From Kitasatospora sp. SolWspMP-SS2h (GTDB lineage Bacteria > Actinomycetota > Actinomycetes > Streptomycetales > Streptomycetaceae): a DNA stretch of 64,000 nucleotides. Both the position numbers and the translations under genes were made by a program. How positions within the stretch are numbered: position 1 is the first letter of the stretch; each line of letters opens with the position of its first letter. The notes beneath the pieces are model-generated. The model made no database searches. It worked only from the letters and a program-made list of their open reading frames with translations, and was not told the DNA's origin. The DNA is taken from contig NZ_QLLT01000003.1 in assembly GCF_003259315.1 (NCBI RefSeq), positions 350,283 through 414,282 on the forward strand, in the 5' to 3' direction. Below, one piece after another: positions 17,738-26,109 of this stretch.

Positions 17738-18501
17738 AGCGCCTCCCGTACGGCGTCGAGCGCCTCCGCGACCGTCCCGAAGGACGCCGACTCGCTTCCG
17801 TGGTCCGCCTTCTGGCGGTACTCGCCCTGCCGGACCCGGAGCACCGGGATGCCCAGCCGGGCCGCGCCCGCGACATCCTTGTCGGGCCGGTCGCCGACCA
17901 TCAGCGCCTCGCCGGGCGCGCACCCGAGCAGGGCCAGCGCCTGCCGGAAGCCGTCGGGGGCGGGCTTGCGGGCGGCCCGCCCGCCGGGCAGTTCGTCGGT
18001 GCACACCACGTGCGGCAGCAGCGGGGCGAGGCCGGTGGCGGCGAGTTTGGCGCGCTGCTGGGCCGGGTTGCCGTCGGTGAGCACCACCAGCGGGACGGCC
18101 GCGGCGAGCCGGGCCAGCCGGTCGGCGACGCCGGGGTACGGGTCGAGCCGCACCGGCCGGAACTCCCGGAACACGTCCACGAGTTCGGCCGCCGTCCGGG
18201 CCTCGTAGCCGCCGACCCGCTCCAGGGCCCGGTCCACGATCCGCCCCCGGTCGCTGCCCTGGGCGCACACCTCGGCCAGCGCGGCGCGCAGGGCCGGGCG
18301 CAGCGCGGCGGGGGCGGCCTGCGCGACCGCGTCCCAGGCGGCGGCGAGGAACTGCGCCTGCGGGTAGAGGGTGTCGTCGAGGTCGAGCAGGACGCCCCGG
18401 CAGCGCACCCCCGCACCGGAACCCACCGCCCCCGCACCGGAACCCACTACCCCCGCACCGGAACTCACGTCCCCCGCACCGGAGTCCGCCGTCGGCGTCA
18501 T
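17734..18501 (-). CDS. HAD-superfamily hydrolase
   Basis: 255-residue haloacid-dehalogenase-fold phosphatase. Nucleophile and acid Asp40/Asp42 in LLDLDDTLYP, motif II TDGNP, motif III Lys in RKPAPDGF, and motif IV GDRPDKDV are all present, with a helical cap between about 50 and 125. The first 34 residues are a Gly/Ser/Ala repeat ([11 protein letters not shown]), encoded by tandem copies around 18400-18480 and alien to the fold. Probably removes phosphate from a sugar phosphate in the operon's pathway; no specific substrate can be read. Start codon overlaps the deacetylase stop (ATGA). Confidence 0.85.
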   Translation of the reverse strand: MTPTADSGAGDVSSGAGVVGSGAGAVGSGAGVRCRGVLLDLDDTLYPQAQFLAAAWDAVAQAAPAALRPALRAALAEVCAQGSDRGRIVDRALERVGGYEARTAAELVDVFREFRPVRLDPYPGVADRLARLAAAVPLVVLTDGNPAQQRAKLAATGLAPLLPHVVCTDELPGGRAARKPAPDGFRQALALLGCAPGEALMVGDRPDKDVAGAARLGIPVLRVRQGEYRQKADHGSESASFGTVAEALDAVREAL

Positions 18502-19151
18502 GCCCGGACCTGCCGGGGGACGGCGGGCGCGGCGGGCGCGGTGACGGTGAGGGTGAGCAGGCTGCGGGTGGCGGTGAACGCCTCGGCGGCCTCCAGCCGG
18601 CCCTGGAAGCCGCGGAAGCGGGCCTGGGCGGCGAGCGCGTCGAGGTCGACCCGGCGGGAGCCGACCACCTGGGAGAGGTGGTGGCGCAGCAGGGCGAGCT
18701 TGCCGGGGACGTGCCCGGTGACGTCGCTGTAGACGGTGGGGTGGAAGTCCAAGGTGGTGGGGCCCTCGTAGTGCAGCAGGTGGGGGTGGGTGCGGGCGGC
18801 GGCGACGGTGGCGCGGGCGGCGGCGCGGTGGTCCTGGTGGGAGTCTTCGGCGGCGTGGGTGAGCACCAGGTCGGGCCGGAACTCGGCGAGGACGTCCTCG
18901 ATCCGCCGGGTGAGCGCGGCGTCGTGCGCCAACTCGCCGTCCCGGAAGCCGCCCCGGTACAGTCGGGCGCCCAACTGACGCGCGGCGGCCTGCTGTTCGC
19001 GGTCGCGCAGGGCGGGGTCGCCGGGGCCGAGGCGGCCGTCGGTGAGCACCAGCAGGCCGACCTCGGCGCCGTCCGCCCGAGCCTTCAGCAGGGTGGCGCC
19101 GCAGCCGAGTTCGATGTCGTCGGGGTGCGCGCCGACGGCGAGGATCCGCAT
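18498..19151 (-). CDS. PIG-L family deacetylase
   Basis: 217-residue zinc-dependent LmbE/PIG-L N-deacetylase. The zinc motif AHPDD is at residues 8-12, the catalytic-site TDGRLGPGDPALR follows, and the third ligand lies in HAAEDSHQDHRA. Family members remove acetyl groups from GlcNAc-type sugars (GlcNAc-PI, MshB, antibiotic sugars). Placed directly after the UDP-HexNAc epimerase with a 1-base start/stop overlap, it probably acts on the amino sugar made by this operon. Confidence 0.88.
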   Translation of the reverse strand: MRILAVGAHPDDIELGCGATLLKARADGAEVGLLVLTDGRLGPGDPALRDREQQAAARQLGARLYRGGFRDGELAHDAALTRRIEDVLAEFRPDLVLTHAAEDSHQDHRAAARATVAAARTHPHLLHYEGPTTLDFHPTVYSDVTGHVPGKLALLRHHLSQVVGSRRVDLDALAAQARFRGFQGRLEAAEAFTATRSLLTLTVTAPAAPAVPRQVRA

Positions 19152-20320
19152 CAGGCCGCCCCCGGTCCGGGTTCGCGCAGCGCGAGCCGGTCCGCGCGGT
19201 GCAGGGTGGTGACGAGGGCGGCGATCCGCTCGCCGGTGCGCCCGTCGCCGTAGGGGCAGGGCAGGTGGGCGATCCGGCGCTGTTCGGCGGGGTCGAGCAG
19301 CCGTCGGGCGGCGGCCACCGCCCGGGCCGGGTCGAGTCCGGCGAGCGCGGCCTGGCCGAGGGCGACGCCCTCGGGCCGGGGGGTGCTCTCGCGCAGCACG
19401 ACGGCGGGGACGCCGAACCAGCCGGCCTCCTCCTGGAGGCCGCCGGAGTCGGTGGCGACCAGCGCCGAGGTGGCGATCAACTCCAGCATCCGGCCGTGCG
19501 GTTGGGGTTCCAGCAGCTCGATGCCGGGGTGCCGCAGGCCGTCGGTGAGCCGGTGCGCGGCGAGCCGGTCGGCGGTGCGCGGGTGCAGCGGGAAGACCAC
19601 CGGCCCGCAACTGTCGGCCAGCGCCCGGACGGTGGCGACCAGCGCGGCCAGCCGTTCGGGCGCGTCCACCGTGCCCGGGCGGTGCGCGGTGACCAGGACG
19701 CCGCGCCGCCGCTCGACCGGCACCGCCGCCACGCCCGAGGTCCGCAGCACGTCCAGCACGGTGTTGCCGACCACGTGCACGGCGTCCGCCGGGACGCCCT
19801 CGCGCAGCAGGTTGTCCCGGGCGCCCTCGGTGGGGGCCAGGTGTACGGTGGCGAGGTCGGCGGCGACGGTGCGGTTGTTCTCCTCCGGGGAGAGCGGGTT
19901 GTGCGAGCGCAGCCCGGCCTCGACGTGCGCGACGGGTACGCCGTGCCGCCGGGCGGCGAGCGCGACCAGCGGCACCGTCCAGGTGTCGCCCTGGACGACG
20001 GCCAGGTCGGGGCGCGGCCCGGCGGCGAAGTGGGTGAGGGCGTGGGCCAGCAGGGCGCCGGTGCGGGCGGCCTCGTCGCCGGTCAGCTCCCAGGACTCGT
20101 CCGGGGGGAGGCCCAGGTCGGCGAAGAAGGAGCCGGCCATCCGCCGGTCGTGGTGCTGGCCGGTGGCGACGACCCGGACGCCGGCCCCGGCGGCGCGCAG
20201 GGCGTGCACGACGGGGGCGAGCTTGACGATCTCGGGGCGGGTCCCGGCGAAGACGGTGAGCTGCGGGGCCCGGCCGGGACGGGTGGTCCCGGCCGGGGTC
20301 CGCCGGTGTGCGGCGTTCAT
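19151..20320 (-). CDS. wecB: UDP-N-acetylglucosamine 2-epimerase (non-hydrolysing)
   Basis: 389-residue WecB/MnaA-type enzyme interconverting UDP-GlcNAc and UDP-ManNAc. The sequence FAGTRPEIVKLAPVV, the GDTWT loop, VEAGLRSHNPLSPEENNR, VTAHRPGT and the UDP-binding ATDSGGLQEEAGWFG are all canonical. The first 20 residues are a basic variable extension. ATG at 20320 overlaps the phosphatase stop by one base. Supplies ManNAc-type precursor for the GT2 synthase downstream. Confidence 0.9.
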   Translation of the reverse strand: MNAAHRRTPAGTTRPGRAPQLTVFAGTRPEIVKLAPVVHALRAAGAGVRVVATGQHHDRRMAGSFFADLGLPPDESWELTGDEAARTGALLAHALTHFAAGPRPDLAVVQGDTWTVPLVALAARRHGVPVAHVEAGLRSHNPLSPEENNRTVAADLATVHLAPTEGARDNLLREGVPADAVHVVGNTVLDVLRTSGVAAVPVERRRGVLVTAHRPGTVDAPERLAALVATVRALADSCGPVVFPLHPRTADRLAAHRLTDGLRHPGIELLEPQPHGRMLELIATSALVATDSGGLQEEAGWFGVPAVVLRESTPRPEGVALGQAALAGLDPARAVAAARRLLDPAEQRRIAHLPCPYGDGRTGERIAALVTTLHRADRLALREPGPGAA

Positions 20321-22002
20321 CAGGAGACGGGGACCTCGAGTCCGCTGCGGTGCTTCTGCCAGGCTGAGTAGCCCGCGTACCCGGCGCCGGCGGCGAGCGC
20401 GGCGCCGGCCAGCAGCGCGCCGGAGCCGAAGGCGGGGGTGTCGACGGTGGCGGCGGTGCGGGCGATGGTGACCCGGTCGATCTCGGTGCCGGCCTTGGCG
20501 CCCTCCACCGAGATGCCGCGCACGGTGAGGGTGGCGGTGCCGCCGGGGGCGGCGGGCTTGACGTCCACGGCGAGCAGGTTGTGCCCGCGGTAGCGCACCC
20601 GGGACCAGTCGACGGCCTCGGTGACCTTGCCGCCGGCGCCGAAGTAGCCGGCCGCGACGCCGGAGGCGTCCTTGACGTTGCCCGCGTAGCTCTCCGGCCC
20701 GTTCGAGGGCAGGCTGTACAGGTTCGCGCCGCCGCCGCCCGCGACGATGTAGGTGGTGCCGTCGGTGACGGGGCTGACGGTGTCGCCGACGCCCGCGGTG
20801 CGGGTCGGCTTGCCGCCGCGGATCGGGTCGGTCCGCTCGTACATGTGGTTGTGGCCGTTGATGACCAGGTCCACGTTGTACTTGTCGAACAGCGGGGCCC
20901 ACTTCTCCCGGACGCCGCCGTCGGAGACGTGGCTGGTGGTCACCGCGTAGGCGCAGTGGTGGAAGAAGACGATGACGAAGTCGATGGCGGGCTTGGCCCG
21001 CAGGTCGGCGAGGGTGCGCTCCAGCCAGCTGGTCTGGGCGCCGCCCGAGTAGTCCTTGTTGGCCGGGATCTCGTAGGAGACGTCGTTGGCGTCCAGCGAC
21101 AGCACCGCGACGTTGCCGTAGGTGAAGGCGTACACGCTGGGGCAGTTGGCGGGGCCGTTGGTCGGCAGGTCCAGGCGCTTGGCGTGGCCGCCGTAGCCGT
21201 TGGGCGAGTACCAGGCCTCCATGTCGTGGTTGCCGGTGGCGACCATCCACGGCACGGACTGGGCGACCGGCTCGATCTGCTTGAGGTAGCCGTCCCACAC
21301 CGCCGGGTTGTAGCTGTCGTTCAGCTTGCCCTGGCCGTTGGGGTCGGCGTAGCAGATGTCGCCGGCGAGCAGGTGGAAGACCGGGTTCTGCGCGGTGATC
21401 TGCGCGTTCTCCAGCGCGGCCTGGGCGCTGGCGCCCTGGTCGCCCATCGCGGTGAAGGTGAACGGCTTGAGGCCGGAGCCGCTGCCGGCGGGGCCGGTGG
21501 TGAAGGAGTTCACCGGGCCGGACGCGGCCTCCAAGCCCTCGTGGCCGACGGCGTAGTAGTACGTGGTGTTCGGTTCGAGCTTGTCGAGCGCGGCGTGCCC
21601 GTAGTACTGCTCCAGCGGGGCGCCGGTGCCGTAGTCGCTGTGCAGGTTGCGGATCTCGGCCTGCACGGTCTGGCTCAGGTCGGTGGGCGAGGTGCCCACC
21701 CGCAGCACGGGGTTGGTGACCGCGGACGGCACCTGCCAGCCGACCCGCATCTGGGTGGCCGGGTCGTTGCCGAAGGCGAGGTGCCGGCCGAACGGCACCA
21801 CGGCCGAGCCGGGCGTGTCGGCGTACGCCGGGCGGCTGAGCAGCATCGGTCCGGCCGCGACGGCGGCGGCGCCGAAGATCCCGGCCCGCAGCACGCTGCG
21901 CCGCGACACGCCCTTGCGGACGTCCTGCCAGTACTCGTACTGCTCGGCGATGGTCATCTCGTCGGCCCGGCGGCGCGACACCCGGAAGCCGGGAAGGTCC
22001 AC
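20320..22002 (-). CDS. Tat-exported purple acid phosphatase-like protein with C-terminal anchor
   Basis: 560-residue metallophosphoesterase. The Tat signal SRRSVLRAGIFGAAAVAAG lies at about residues 33-51. An N-terminal fibronectin-like domain (about 65-170) precedes the catalytic domain, with dimetal motifs TAMGDQG, LAGDICYAD, GNHD and NGHNHMYER. The last 40 residues are a hydrophobic helix (GALLAGAALAAGAGYAGYSAW) followed by QKHR and a short tail, a layout like a cell-surface sorting signal and fitting the exosortase-like gene of the same operon. GTG at 22002 has a GAAGGGA site. PHO-box-like sequences lie upstream. First gene of seven coupled genes. Confidence 0.88.
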   Translation of the reverse strand: MDLPGFRVSRRRADEMTIAEQYEYWQDVRKGVSRRSVLRAGIFGAAAVAAGPMLLSRPAYADTPGSAVVPFGRHLAFGNDPATQMRVGWQVPSAVTNPVLRVGTSPTDLSQTVQAEIRNLHSDYGTGAPLEQYYGHAALDKLEPNTTYYYAVGHEGLEAASGPVNSFTTGPAGSGSGLKPFTFTAMGDQGASAQAALENAQITAQNPVFHLLAGDICYADPNGQGKLNDSYNPAVWDGYLKQIEPVAQSVPWMVATGNHDMEAWYSPNGYGGHAKRLDLPTNGPANCPSVYAFTYGNVAVLSLDANDVSYEIPANKDYSGGAQTSWLERTLADLRAKPAIDFVIVFFHHCAYAVTTSHVSDGGVREKWAPLFDKYNVDLVINGHNHMYERTDPIRGGKPTRTAGVGDTVSPVTDGTTYIVAGGGGANLYSLPSNGPESYAGNVKDASGVAAGYFGAGGKVTEAVDWSRVRYRGHNLLAVDVKPAAPGGTATLTVRGISVEGAKAGTEIDRVTIARTAATVDTPAFGSGALLAGAALAAGAGYAGYSAWQKHRSGLEVPVS

Positions 22003-22092
22003 GGGATTTCCCTTCGTGGTGTGGTGGTGCGGAAGCGGAACCTCGCCTTCGCCCGATGGAGGTTCACGCCCCGAGATGACCTGTTCGGAGAC

Positions 22093-22206
22093 GGCCGGTG
22101 AACATTCATCCGATCAGATCGGACGCTCCGGTGAAGATCGCCTGAATGCCACCCGACGGTCCCCGGCGGCACCCCCCTCTCGCGCCCGCCGCCCGGCGGT
22201 GGTGAA
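22093..22206 (-). promoter_or_regulatory. PHO-box-like elements upstream of the phosphatase operon
   Basis: On the minus strand GTTCACCGGCC (22093-22103) and GTTCACCACCG (22196-22206) resemble the 11-base units of streptomycete PhoP boxes (GTTCACC-type). A functional box needs at least two adjacent units 11 bases apart, which is not the case here, so PhoP control of this phosphatase operon is only a suggestion. Confidence 0.3.
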
Positions 22207-22214
22207 CTGTTGCG

Positions 22215-22421
22215 GTGAGTGATCAGCGCGACAGCACCGAACCCCCGCTCCCCGGCACGGCCGTCGAGCGCCGCCCGGCCCCCGTGGTCCGCTGCCGCCG
22301 CTGCCACCGCCCGCTGCACAGCCCCGAGTCCCGCTGGGAGAAGCTCGGCCGCCACTGCGCCGACGCCCCCGAGCCCACCCGGGTCTACGTCATCGACCAG
22401 GACCACCTGCCGGGCACCTGA
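22215..22421 (+). CDS. Small zinc-ribbon-like protein (DUF6011 type)
   Basis: 68-residue protein with a Cys pattern CRRCHRPLHSPESRWEKLGRHC in which two CxxC-like cysteines and a downstream Cys/His could bind zinc. Similar short proteins in actinobacteria are annotated as DUF6011. The GTG start has no clear ribosome site. Function unknown; divergent from the phosphatase operon and convergent with the CbiZ gene. Confidence 0.6.
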   Translation: MSDQRDSTEPPLPGTAVERRPAPVVRCRRCHRPLHSPESRWEKLGRHCADAPEPTRVYVIDQDHLPGT

Positions 22422-22480
22422 CCCCCCGTCAGCCCCCGCCCGTCCGCACCGGACCGCACCGGACCGGCGAGGGCCCCCGC

Positions 22481-23353
22481 TCACCCCGCCGTCGCCCGGA
22501 CCGCCCGGCTCCCCCCGCCTGCCAGCACGTCCTCGCACCCGCAGCCGGGCCCGGTGGCCGGGTGGGTCGGGGGGCCGTCGTACCCGGCGCGGCGTTCGCG
22601 GTCGGCCAGCGCCCCGGCCAGGACGGCCCGGTGGACGGCCCGGGCCAGCCGGGCGCCCCAGCGGGAGCGGGGGCCGCCGAAGGGCTCGACCGCCGCGCCC
22701 GGCCGCGGGGCGCGGACCGCGACGCAGACCGCGTCGGAGGGGGTGCCGGAGCAGTCGTACCCGGCCTCCAGCAGGGCCTGGACCTTGGCCTCGGTGGCGG
22801 TGGTGAGCAGGTTGAGCAGCCCGGCGTCGGAGAGCGGCGCGGGGACGACGGCCAGGATGTTGATGGTGCCGGGCGCGTGGCGGGCGGCCGGGACCTCGGG
22901 GGCGGCGGCCCAGGTGGGGACGCCGATGCCGGTGGTGACCACGGCGGTGGCGCCGCCGTCCCGGGCCCAGGTGCAGGCGTCCACCTCGGCGGCCGTCATC
23001 AGGCCGGTGCCGGGGCCGGTCAGGCCCTGCGCGGCGGCGAGTTCGGCCAGGTGCAGGGCCGGGTCCATCCGCCCGTACCCGGCCCGGACCTGGGCGTTGA
23101 GCACCCAGTGCCGCTCGCCCAGGCCGCCGCCGAGGACGCCGGAGCCGGCCATCCGCCAGCCCGGCCCGGCCCGCCACACCAGCAGGTGCCGGCACGCCCC
23201 GTCCTCGATCCGCCCGGCCCGCTGCACCGTCACCACCGGGGCCGCCGGGTCCACCAGGTCCCCCGCGTCCACTCCGTCCGCCGCGTCCGCCCGGTCCGTC
23301 CCCTTCACCCCGTCCGCCCCGTCCGCCGCGTCCGCCACCCGCTCCTCGCTCAT
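22481..23353 (-). CDS. cbiZ: Adenosylcobinamide amidohydrolase (CbiZ family)
   Basis: 290-residue enzyme of cobalamin salvage that hydrolyses the aminopropanol linkage of adenosylcobinamide to adenosylcobyric acid. Family signatures seen are GGLGERHWVLNAQVRAGYGRMDPALHL, GLMTAAEVD, TTGIGVPTWA, GTINILAVV, and LLTTATEAKVQALLEAGYDCSGTPSDAVCVA with the nearly invariant SGTxSD. The N-terminal 40 residues are a repetitive Ala-Asp-Gly segment encoded by GTCCGCC-type repeats, which is atypical. ATG at 23353 chosen over an upstream ATG (23371). No other cobalamin genes nearby. Confidence 0.88.
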   Translation of the reverse strand: MSEERVADAADGADGVKGTDRADAADGVDAGDLVDPAAPVVTVQRAGRIEDGACRHLLVWRAGPGWRMAGSGVLGGGLGERHWVLNAQVRAGYGRMDPALHLAELAAAQGLTGPGTGLMTAAEVDACTWARDGGATAVVTTGIGVPTWAAAPEVPAARHAPGTINILAVVPAPLSDAGLLNLLTTATEAKVQALLEAGYDCSGTPSDAVCVAVRAPRPGAAVEPFGGPRSRWGARLARAVHRAVLAGALADRERRAGYDGPPTHPATGPGCGCEDVLAGGGSRAVRATAG

Positions 23354-23424
23354 GGTCCGCCAGCCAACCACACCGCGGCGGCCGGGATTCGCCCCGGCCC
23401 GACCGGATGCGGCAGAGTGGCGTC

Positions 23425-24096
23425 ATGACCCCGCCCCCCGCCGCGCCCGCCGCCCGCGCCGCCCGCGCCCCGGCCGCCGGGGCGCGCCGCCGGCCGGTGC
23501 AGCAGCGCAGCCAGGAGCGCTACGAGCGGCTGCTGGACGCCTGCGCGGGGCTGCTGGACGAGACCGGGCCGGCCGGGCTGACCACCAAGGAGGTGGCGCT
23601 GCGCGCCCGGGTGCCGATCGGCACCCTCTACCAGTTCTTCGCGGGCAAGGAGGGCCTGCTGGCGGCCCTCGCCGAACGCAACCTGGACCGCTTCCTGGAC
23701 GGCCTGGCCCGCCGGGTCGCGGCGGCCGGCTCCCCCGACCTGGCCGCCTTCACCGACCACGCGGTGGACGAGTTCGTCACGATGAAGCGCTCCGTGCCGG
23801 GCTTCGGTCACCTGGACTTCGGTCTGGTCGGCACCGTCCCCGCCGAGGTCGACGAGCTGCACCTGCTGGACGCCGAGCTGGACAACAACGCGGCGGTCGC
23901 CGTCCGGCTGCGCGCCATCGGCGGCGGGCTGTTCGCGGCGCCCGGGTACGGGCTGGCCCTGCGGGTGGCGATGGAGTGCGCGGACGCGGTGCTGAAGCTG
24001 GCGTTCCGGGCCGATCCGGCGGGCGACCCGGCGCTGATCGCCGAGTGCAAGCGGCTGGTGCGCAGCTACCTCGCCGACGTCCCGCCGCGCGGGTGA
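23425..24096 (+). CDS. TetR-family transcriptional regulator
   Basis: 223-residue repressor with an N-terminal helix-turn-helix (about 30-78): RYERLLDACAGLLDETGPAGLTTKEVALRARVPIGTLYQFFAGKEGLL. A ligand-binding helical domain (about 90-220) follows. Probably leaderless: the -10-like CAGAGT (23413-23418) ends 6 bases before the ATG. It lies divergent from cbiZ with 71 bases between, so that gene is a possible target, but no operator palindrome could be identified. Confidence 0.88.
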   Translation: MTPPPAAPAARAARAPAAGARRRPVQQRSQERYERLLDACAGLLDETGPAGLTTKEVALRARVPIGTLYQFFAGKEGLLAALAERNLDRFLDGLARRVAAAGSPDLAAFTDHAVDEFVTMKRSVPGFGHLDFGLVGTVPAEVDELHLLDAELDNNAAVAVRLRAIGGGLFAAPGYGLALRVAMECADAVLKLAFRADPAGDPALIAECKRLVRSYLADVPPRG

Positions 24097-24185
24097 CGGG
24101 TTCGGCTTTGCGCCGTCCGGGTAGCCGCCGCAGAGTGGAAGGGAAGTCCGAAGGCCCTGTCCGATCCGCCGGCGGGAGTTGTCCG

Positions 24186-24386
24186 ATGCGAGCCACCGTG
24201 GGAGACCACGTCCACATGTACAGCAGGTCGGTCGGCATGGCCGACCGCACGGGTGAGATCGTCGAGGTGCGCGGCACCGACGGCGAACCGCCCTACCTGG
24301 TCCGCTTCGAGGACGGCCACGCCGGCCTCGTCTACCCCGGCCCCGACTGCCTCGTCGAGCACCGCGCCGACGGGGAGCAGCGCTGA
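24186..24386 (+). CDS. DUF1918 domain protein
   Basis: 66-residue protein matching the actinobacterial DUF1918 family: RATVGDHVHMYSRSVGMADRTGEIVEVRGTDGEPPYLVRFEDGHAGLVYPGPDC has the typical GD, RxGxI and PYxVRW/FxDGH positions. SH3-like small beta-barrel, cytosolic, unknown function. A GGCGGGAG site lies about 11 bases upstream. Confidence 0.85.
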   Translation: MRATVGDHVHMYSRSVGMADRTGEIVEVRGTDGEPPYLVRFEDGHAGLVYPGPDCLVEHRADGEQR

Positions 24387-24427
24387 TCCCGGTCCCCGTC
24401 CGATCCCGGTAGGAGGAGCACCCGCCC

Positions 24428-25162
24428 TTGTCGCCGACCCTGCCGGGCCCGCTGGCCCACCTCGCCCCGCTGCTCGACGACTACGGCTACCTCGCGGTCG
24501 GGGTGCTGGTCTTCCTCGACAACTGCCTGCTCCCGGTCCCGGGCCAGACCATCCTGGTGCTGGCCGCCGTGTACGCGGGCGCGGGGCAGCTGTCGCTGCC
24601 GGTGCTGCTGCTGGTGGCCGTCCTGACCGCGTTCGCGGGCGACGCGCTGGCGTACGTGCTGGGCCGCACCGGCGGCCTGGCCCTGGTGCAGCGCTGGGGC
24701 CGGTACGTCCGCCTCACCCCGGAGCGGATGGCCCGGGCCGAGTCCTTCTTCCGCCGCCGGGGCGCCCTGGTGGTCACCGGCGCCCGCTTCGTGGACGGCC
24801 TGCGGCAGACCAACGGCCTGCTGGCGGGCACCACCGGCATGCCCTGGCGCCGCTTCCTGCTCGCCAACGCGGCGGGCGCGGCCCTCTGGGCGGGCGTGTG
24901 GTCGGCCGTCGGCTACTTCGCGGGCAGCAACATCGACACCCTCTACCGCGAGGCCGTCCGCTACCAGGTGCTCCTGTTCGCCGTGCTGGCCGCCCTCGCC
25001 GTCCTGCTGGCCGTCCGCACCTGGCTCCGCCGCCGCCACCGCCCGCCCCGCGACACCGCCGCCGGCCGCATCCCGCGCCAGGGCGGCCCGGACGGCGATC
25101 AGGGCGACGGCGGGGACGGTGGCGACAGCGACGGCAGCGACCTCCCCAGCGACCGCCGGTGA
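24428..25162 (+). CDS. DedA-family membrane protein
   Basis: 244-residue DedA/SNARE-associated protein. LDNCLLPVPGQTILVLAAVYA corresponds to the family's E/DxxxPxPGE region, AGDALAYVLGRTGG follows, and the conserved RF-G-x(n)-TNGLLAGTTGMPWRRFLLANAAGAALWAG is the second re-entrant loop with its Arg. Family members flip lipids (undecaprenyl or PE) and support proton homeostasis. TTG start chosen for the TAGGAGGAG site 8-10 bases upstream. The last 40 residues are a charged Gly/Asp-rich tail built of repeats. Confidence 0.88.
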   Translation: MSPTLPGPLAHLAPLLDDYGYLAVGVLVFLDNCLLPVPGQTILVLAAVYAGAGQLSLPVLLLVAVLTAFAGDALAYVLGRTGGLALVQRWGRYVRLTPERMARAESFFRRRGALVVTGARFVDGLRQTNGLLAGTTGMPWRRFLLANAAGAALWAGVWSAVGYFAGSNIDTLYREAVRYQVLLFAVLAALAVLLAVRTWLRRRHRPPRDTAAGRIPRQGGPDGDQGDGGDGGDSDGSDLPSDRR

Positions 25163-25187
25163 GCCGTCGGCCCGGTCCCGGTCCCGG

Positions 25188-25943
25188 TCAGCGCAGGGGG
25201 ATCACCTCGAAGGCGGCGGCGAAGCGGGTGCCCAGGCGGGAGCCGGCCGCCCGGCCCATGCCCTCCAGGAACCCGGCGGCGTCGGCCATCTCCCCGCCGA
25301 GGCCGTCGAGGTAGGCGCGGTGGGCCTCCAGCGAGGCGACGCCGGCGGCGAAGGTGTCGGTGGTGTCGGCGGCGTGCCGGGCGTCGGGGGAGCCGGCCGC
25401 CCAGAGCTGGCGGACGCCGTTCCAGGGGTCGAGTCCCTCGGCGGCGAGGTCGCGGAAGACCCAGCGGTTGCCCGCGTCGCGGACTGCGTCCAGGGCGGCC
25501 CGGCCGACGGCGATGTGGTCGGCCTGGTTGGGGAAGACGCCGCCGTAGCTGTCCCGGAAGTTGATGGTGATCACGATGTCGGGGCGGTGCCGCCGGATCG
25601 CCCGGGCCAGGTCGCGGCGGAGCGGCAGCCCGTACTCGACGGTGCCGTCGGGGTGGCCGAGGAACTCGACCGTCCCGACGCCGACGATCCGGGCCGACTC
25701 GACCTGTTCGCGCTCCCGGACGGGCCGGCACTGCCCGGGGTCCAGGCCGTCGATGCCGGCCTCGCCGCTGGTGACCATCAGGTAGCTGATCCGCTTGCCC
25801 TGGCCGGTCCAGCGGGCGACCGCGGCGGCGGCGCCGTACTCCATGTCGTCGGGGTGGGCGACGACGGCGAGGGCGCTGTCCCAGTCCTCGTCGAGCGGCC
25901 GGTACGGCGGCGGGGGCGGGGCCTGGTCGGTGGTGTCGCTCAT
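25188..25943 (-). CDS. PIG-L family deacetylase (second copy)
   Basis: 251-residue LmbE-type zinc deacetylase, unrelated in context to the one at 18.5-19.2 kb. Zinc motif AHPDD with DMEYGAA, then TSGEAGIDGL, the conserved R-E-x-E (REREQVESARIVGVGTVEFLGHPDGTVEYG) and the ligand His in NQADHIAVGRAALDAV. This subgroup resembles MshB/Mca-like or mycothiol-type hydrolases in size and motif order, but the substrate is unknown. Monocistronic, convergent with the DedA gene. Confidence 0.85.
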   Translation of the reverse strand: MSDTTDQAPPPPPYRPLDEDWDSALAVVAHPDDMEYGAAAAVARWTGQGKRISYLMVTSGEAGIDGLDPGQCRPVREREQVESARIVGVGTVEFLGHPDGTVEYGLPLRRDLARAIRRHRPDIVITINFRDSYGGVFPNQADHIAVGRAALDAVRDAGNRWVFRDLAAEGLDPWNGVRQLWAAGSPDARHAADTTDTFAAGVASLEAHRAYLDGLGGEMADAAGFLEGMGRAAGSRLGTRFAAAFEVIPLR

Positions 25944-26109
25944 GGTCCTGTGCTGCCTTTCGCCGGGGCCCCGCCCGTCCGGGGCCGGATGGTGCGGACG
26001 GTGCCGCGCCCGGGGCCCTCTGACGGGGGGTCACCGCCCCTGGAGCGCCCGCCGCGACGCGACCGGCCGCCGCGACGCACTTCCACGGTAGCCCCGGCGC
26101 AGCCGGGCG
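25944..26109. other. Spacer upstream of the PIG-L gene
   Basis: Contains the 5' region of the deacetylase gene and no further coding signal. Together with the MarR remnant (26110-26345) and the unassigned 26346-26565 it makes a 634-base gene-free zone. Confidence 0.4.

Noticed and set aside
22481..23353. A cobalamin riboswitch for cbiZ
   Set aside because: The 71-base divergent spacer upstream of cbiZ is too short, and no B12-box sequence is visible.
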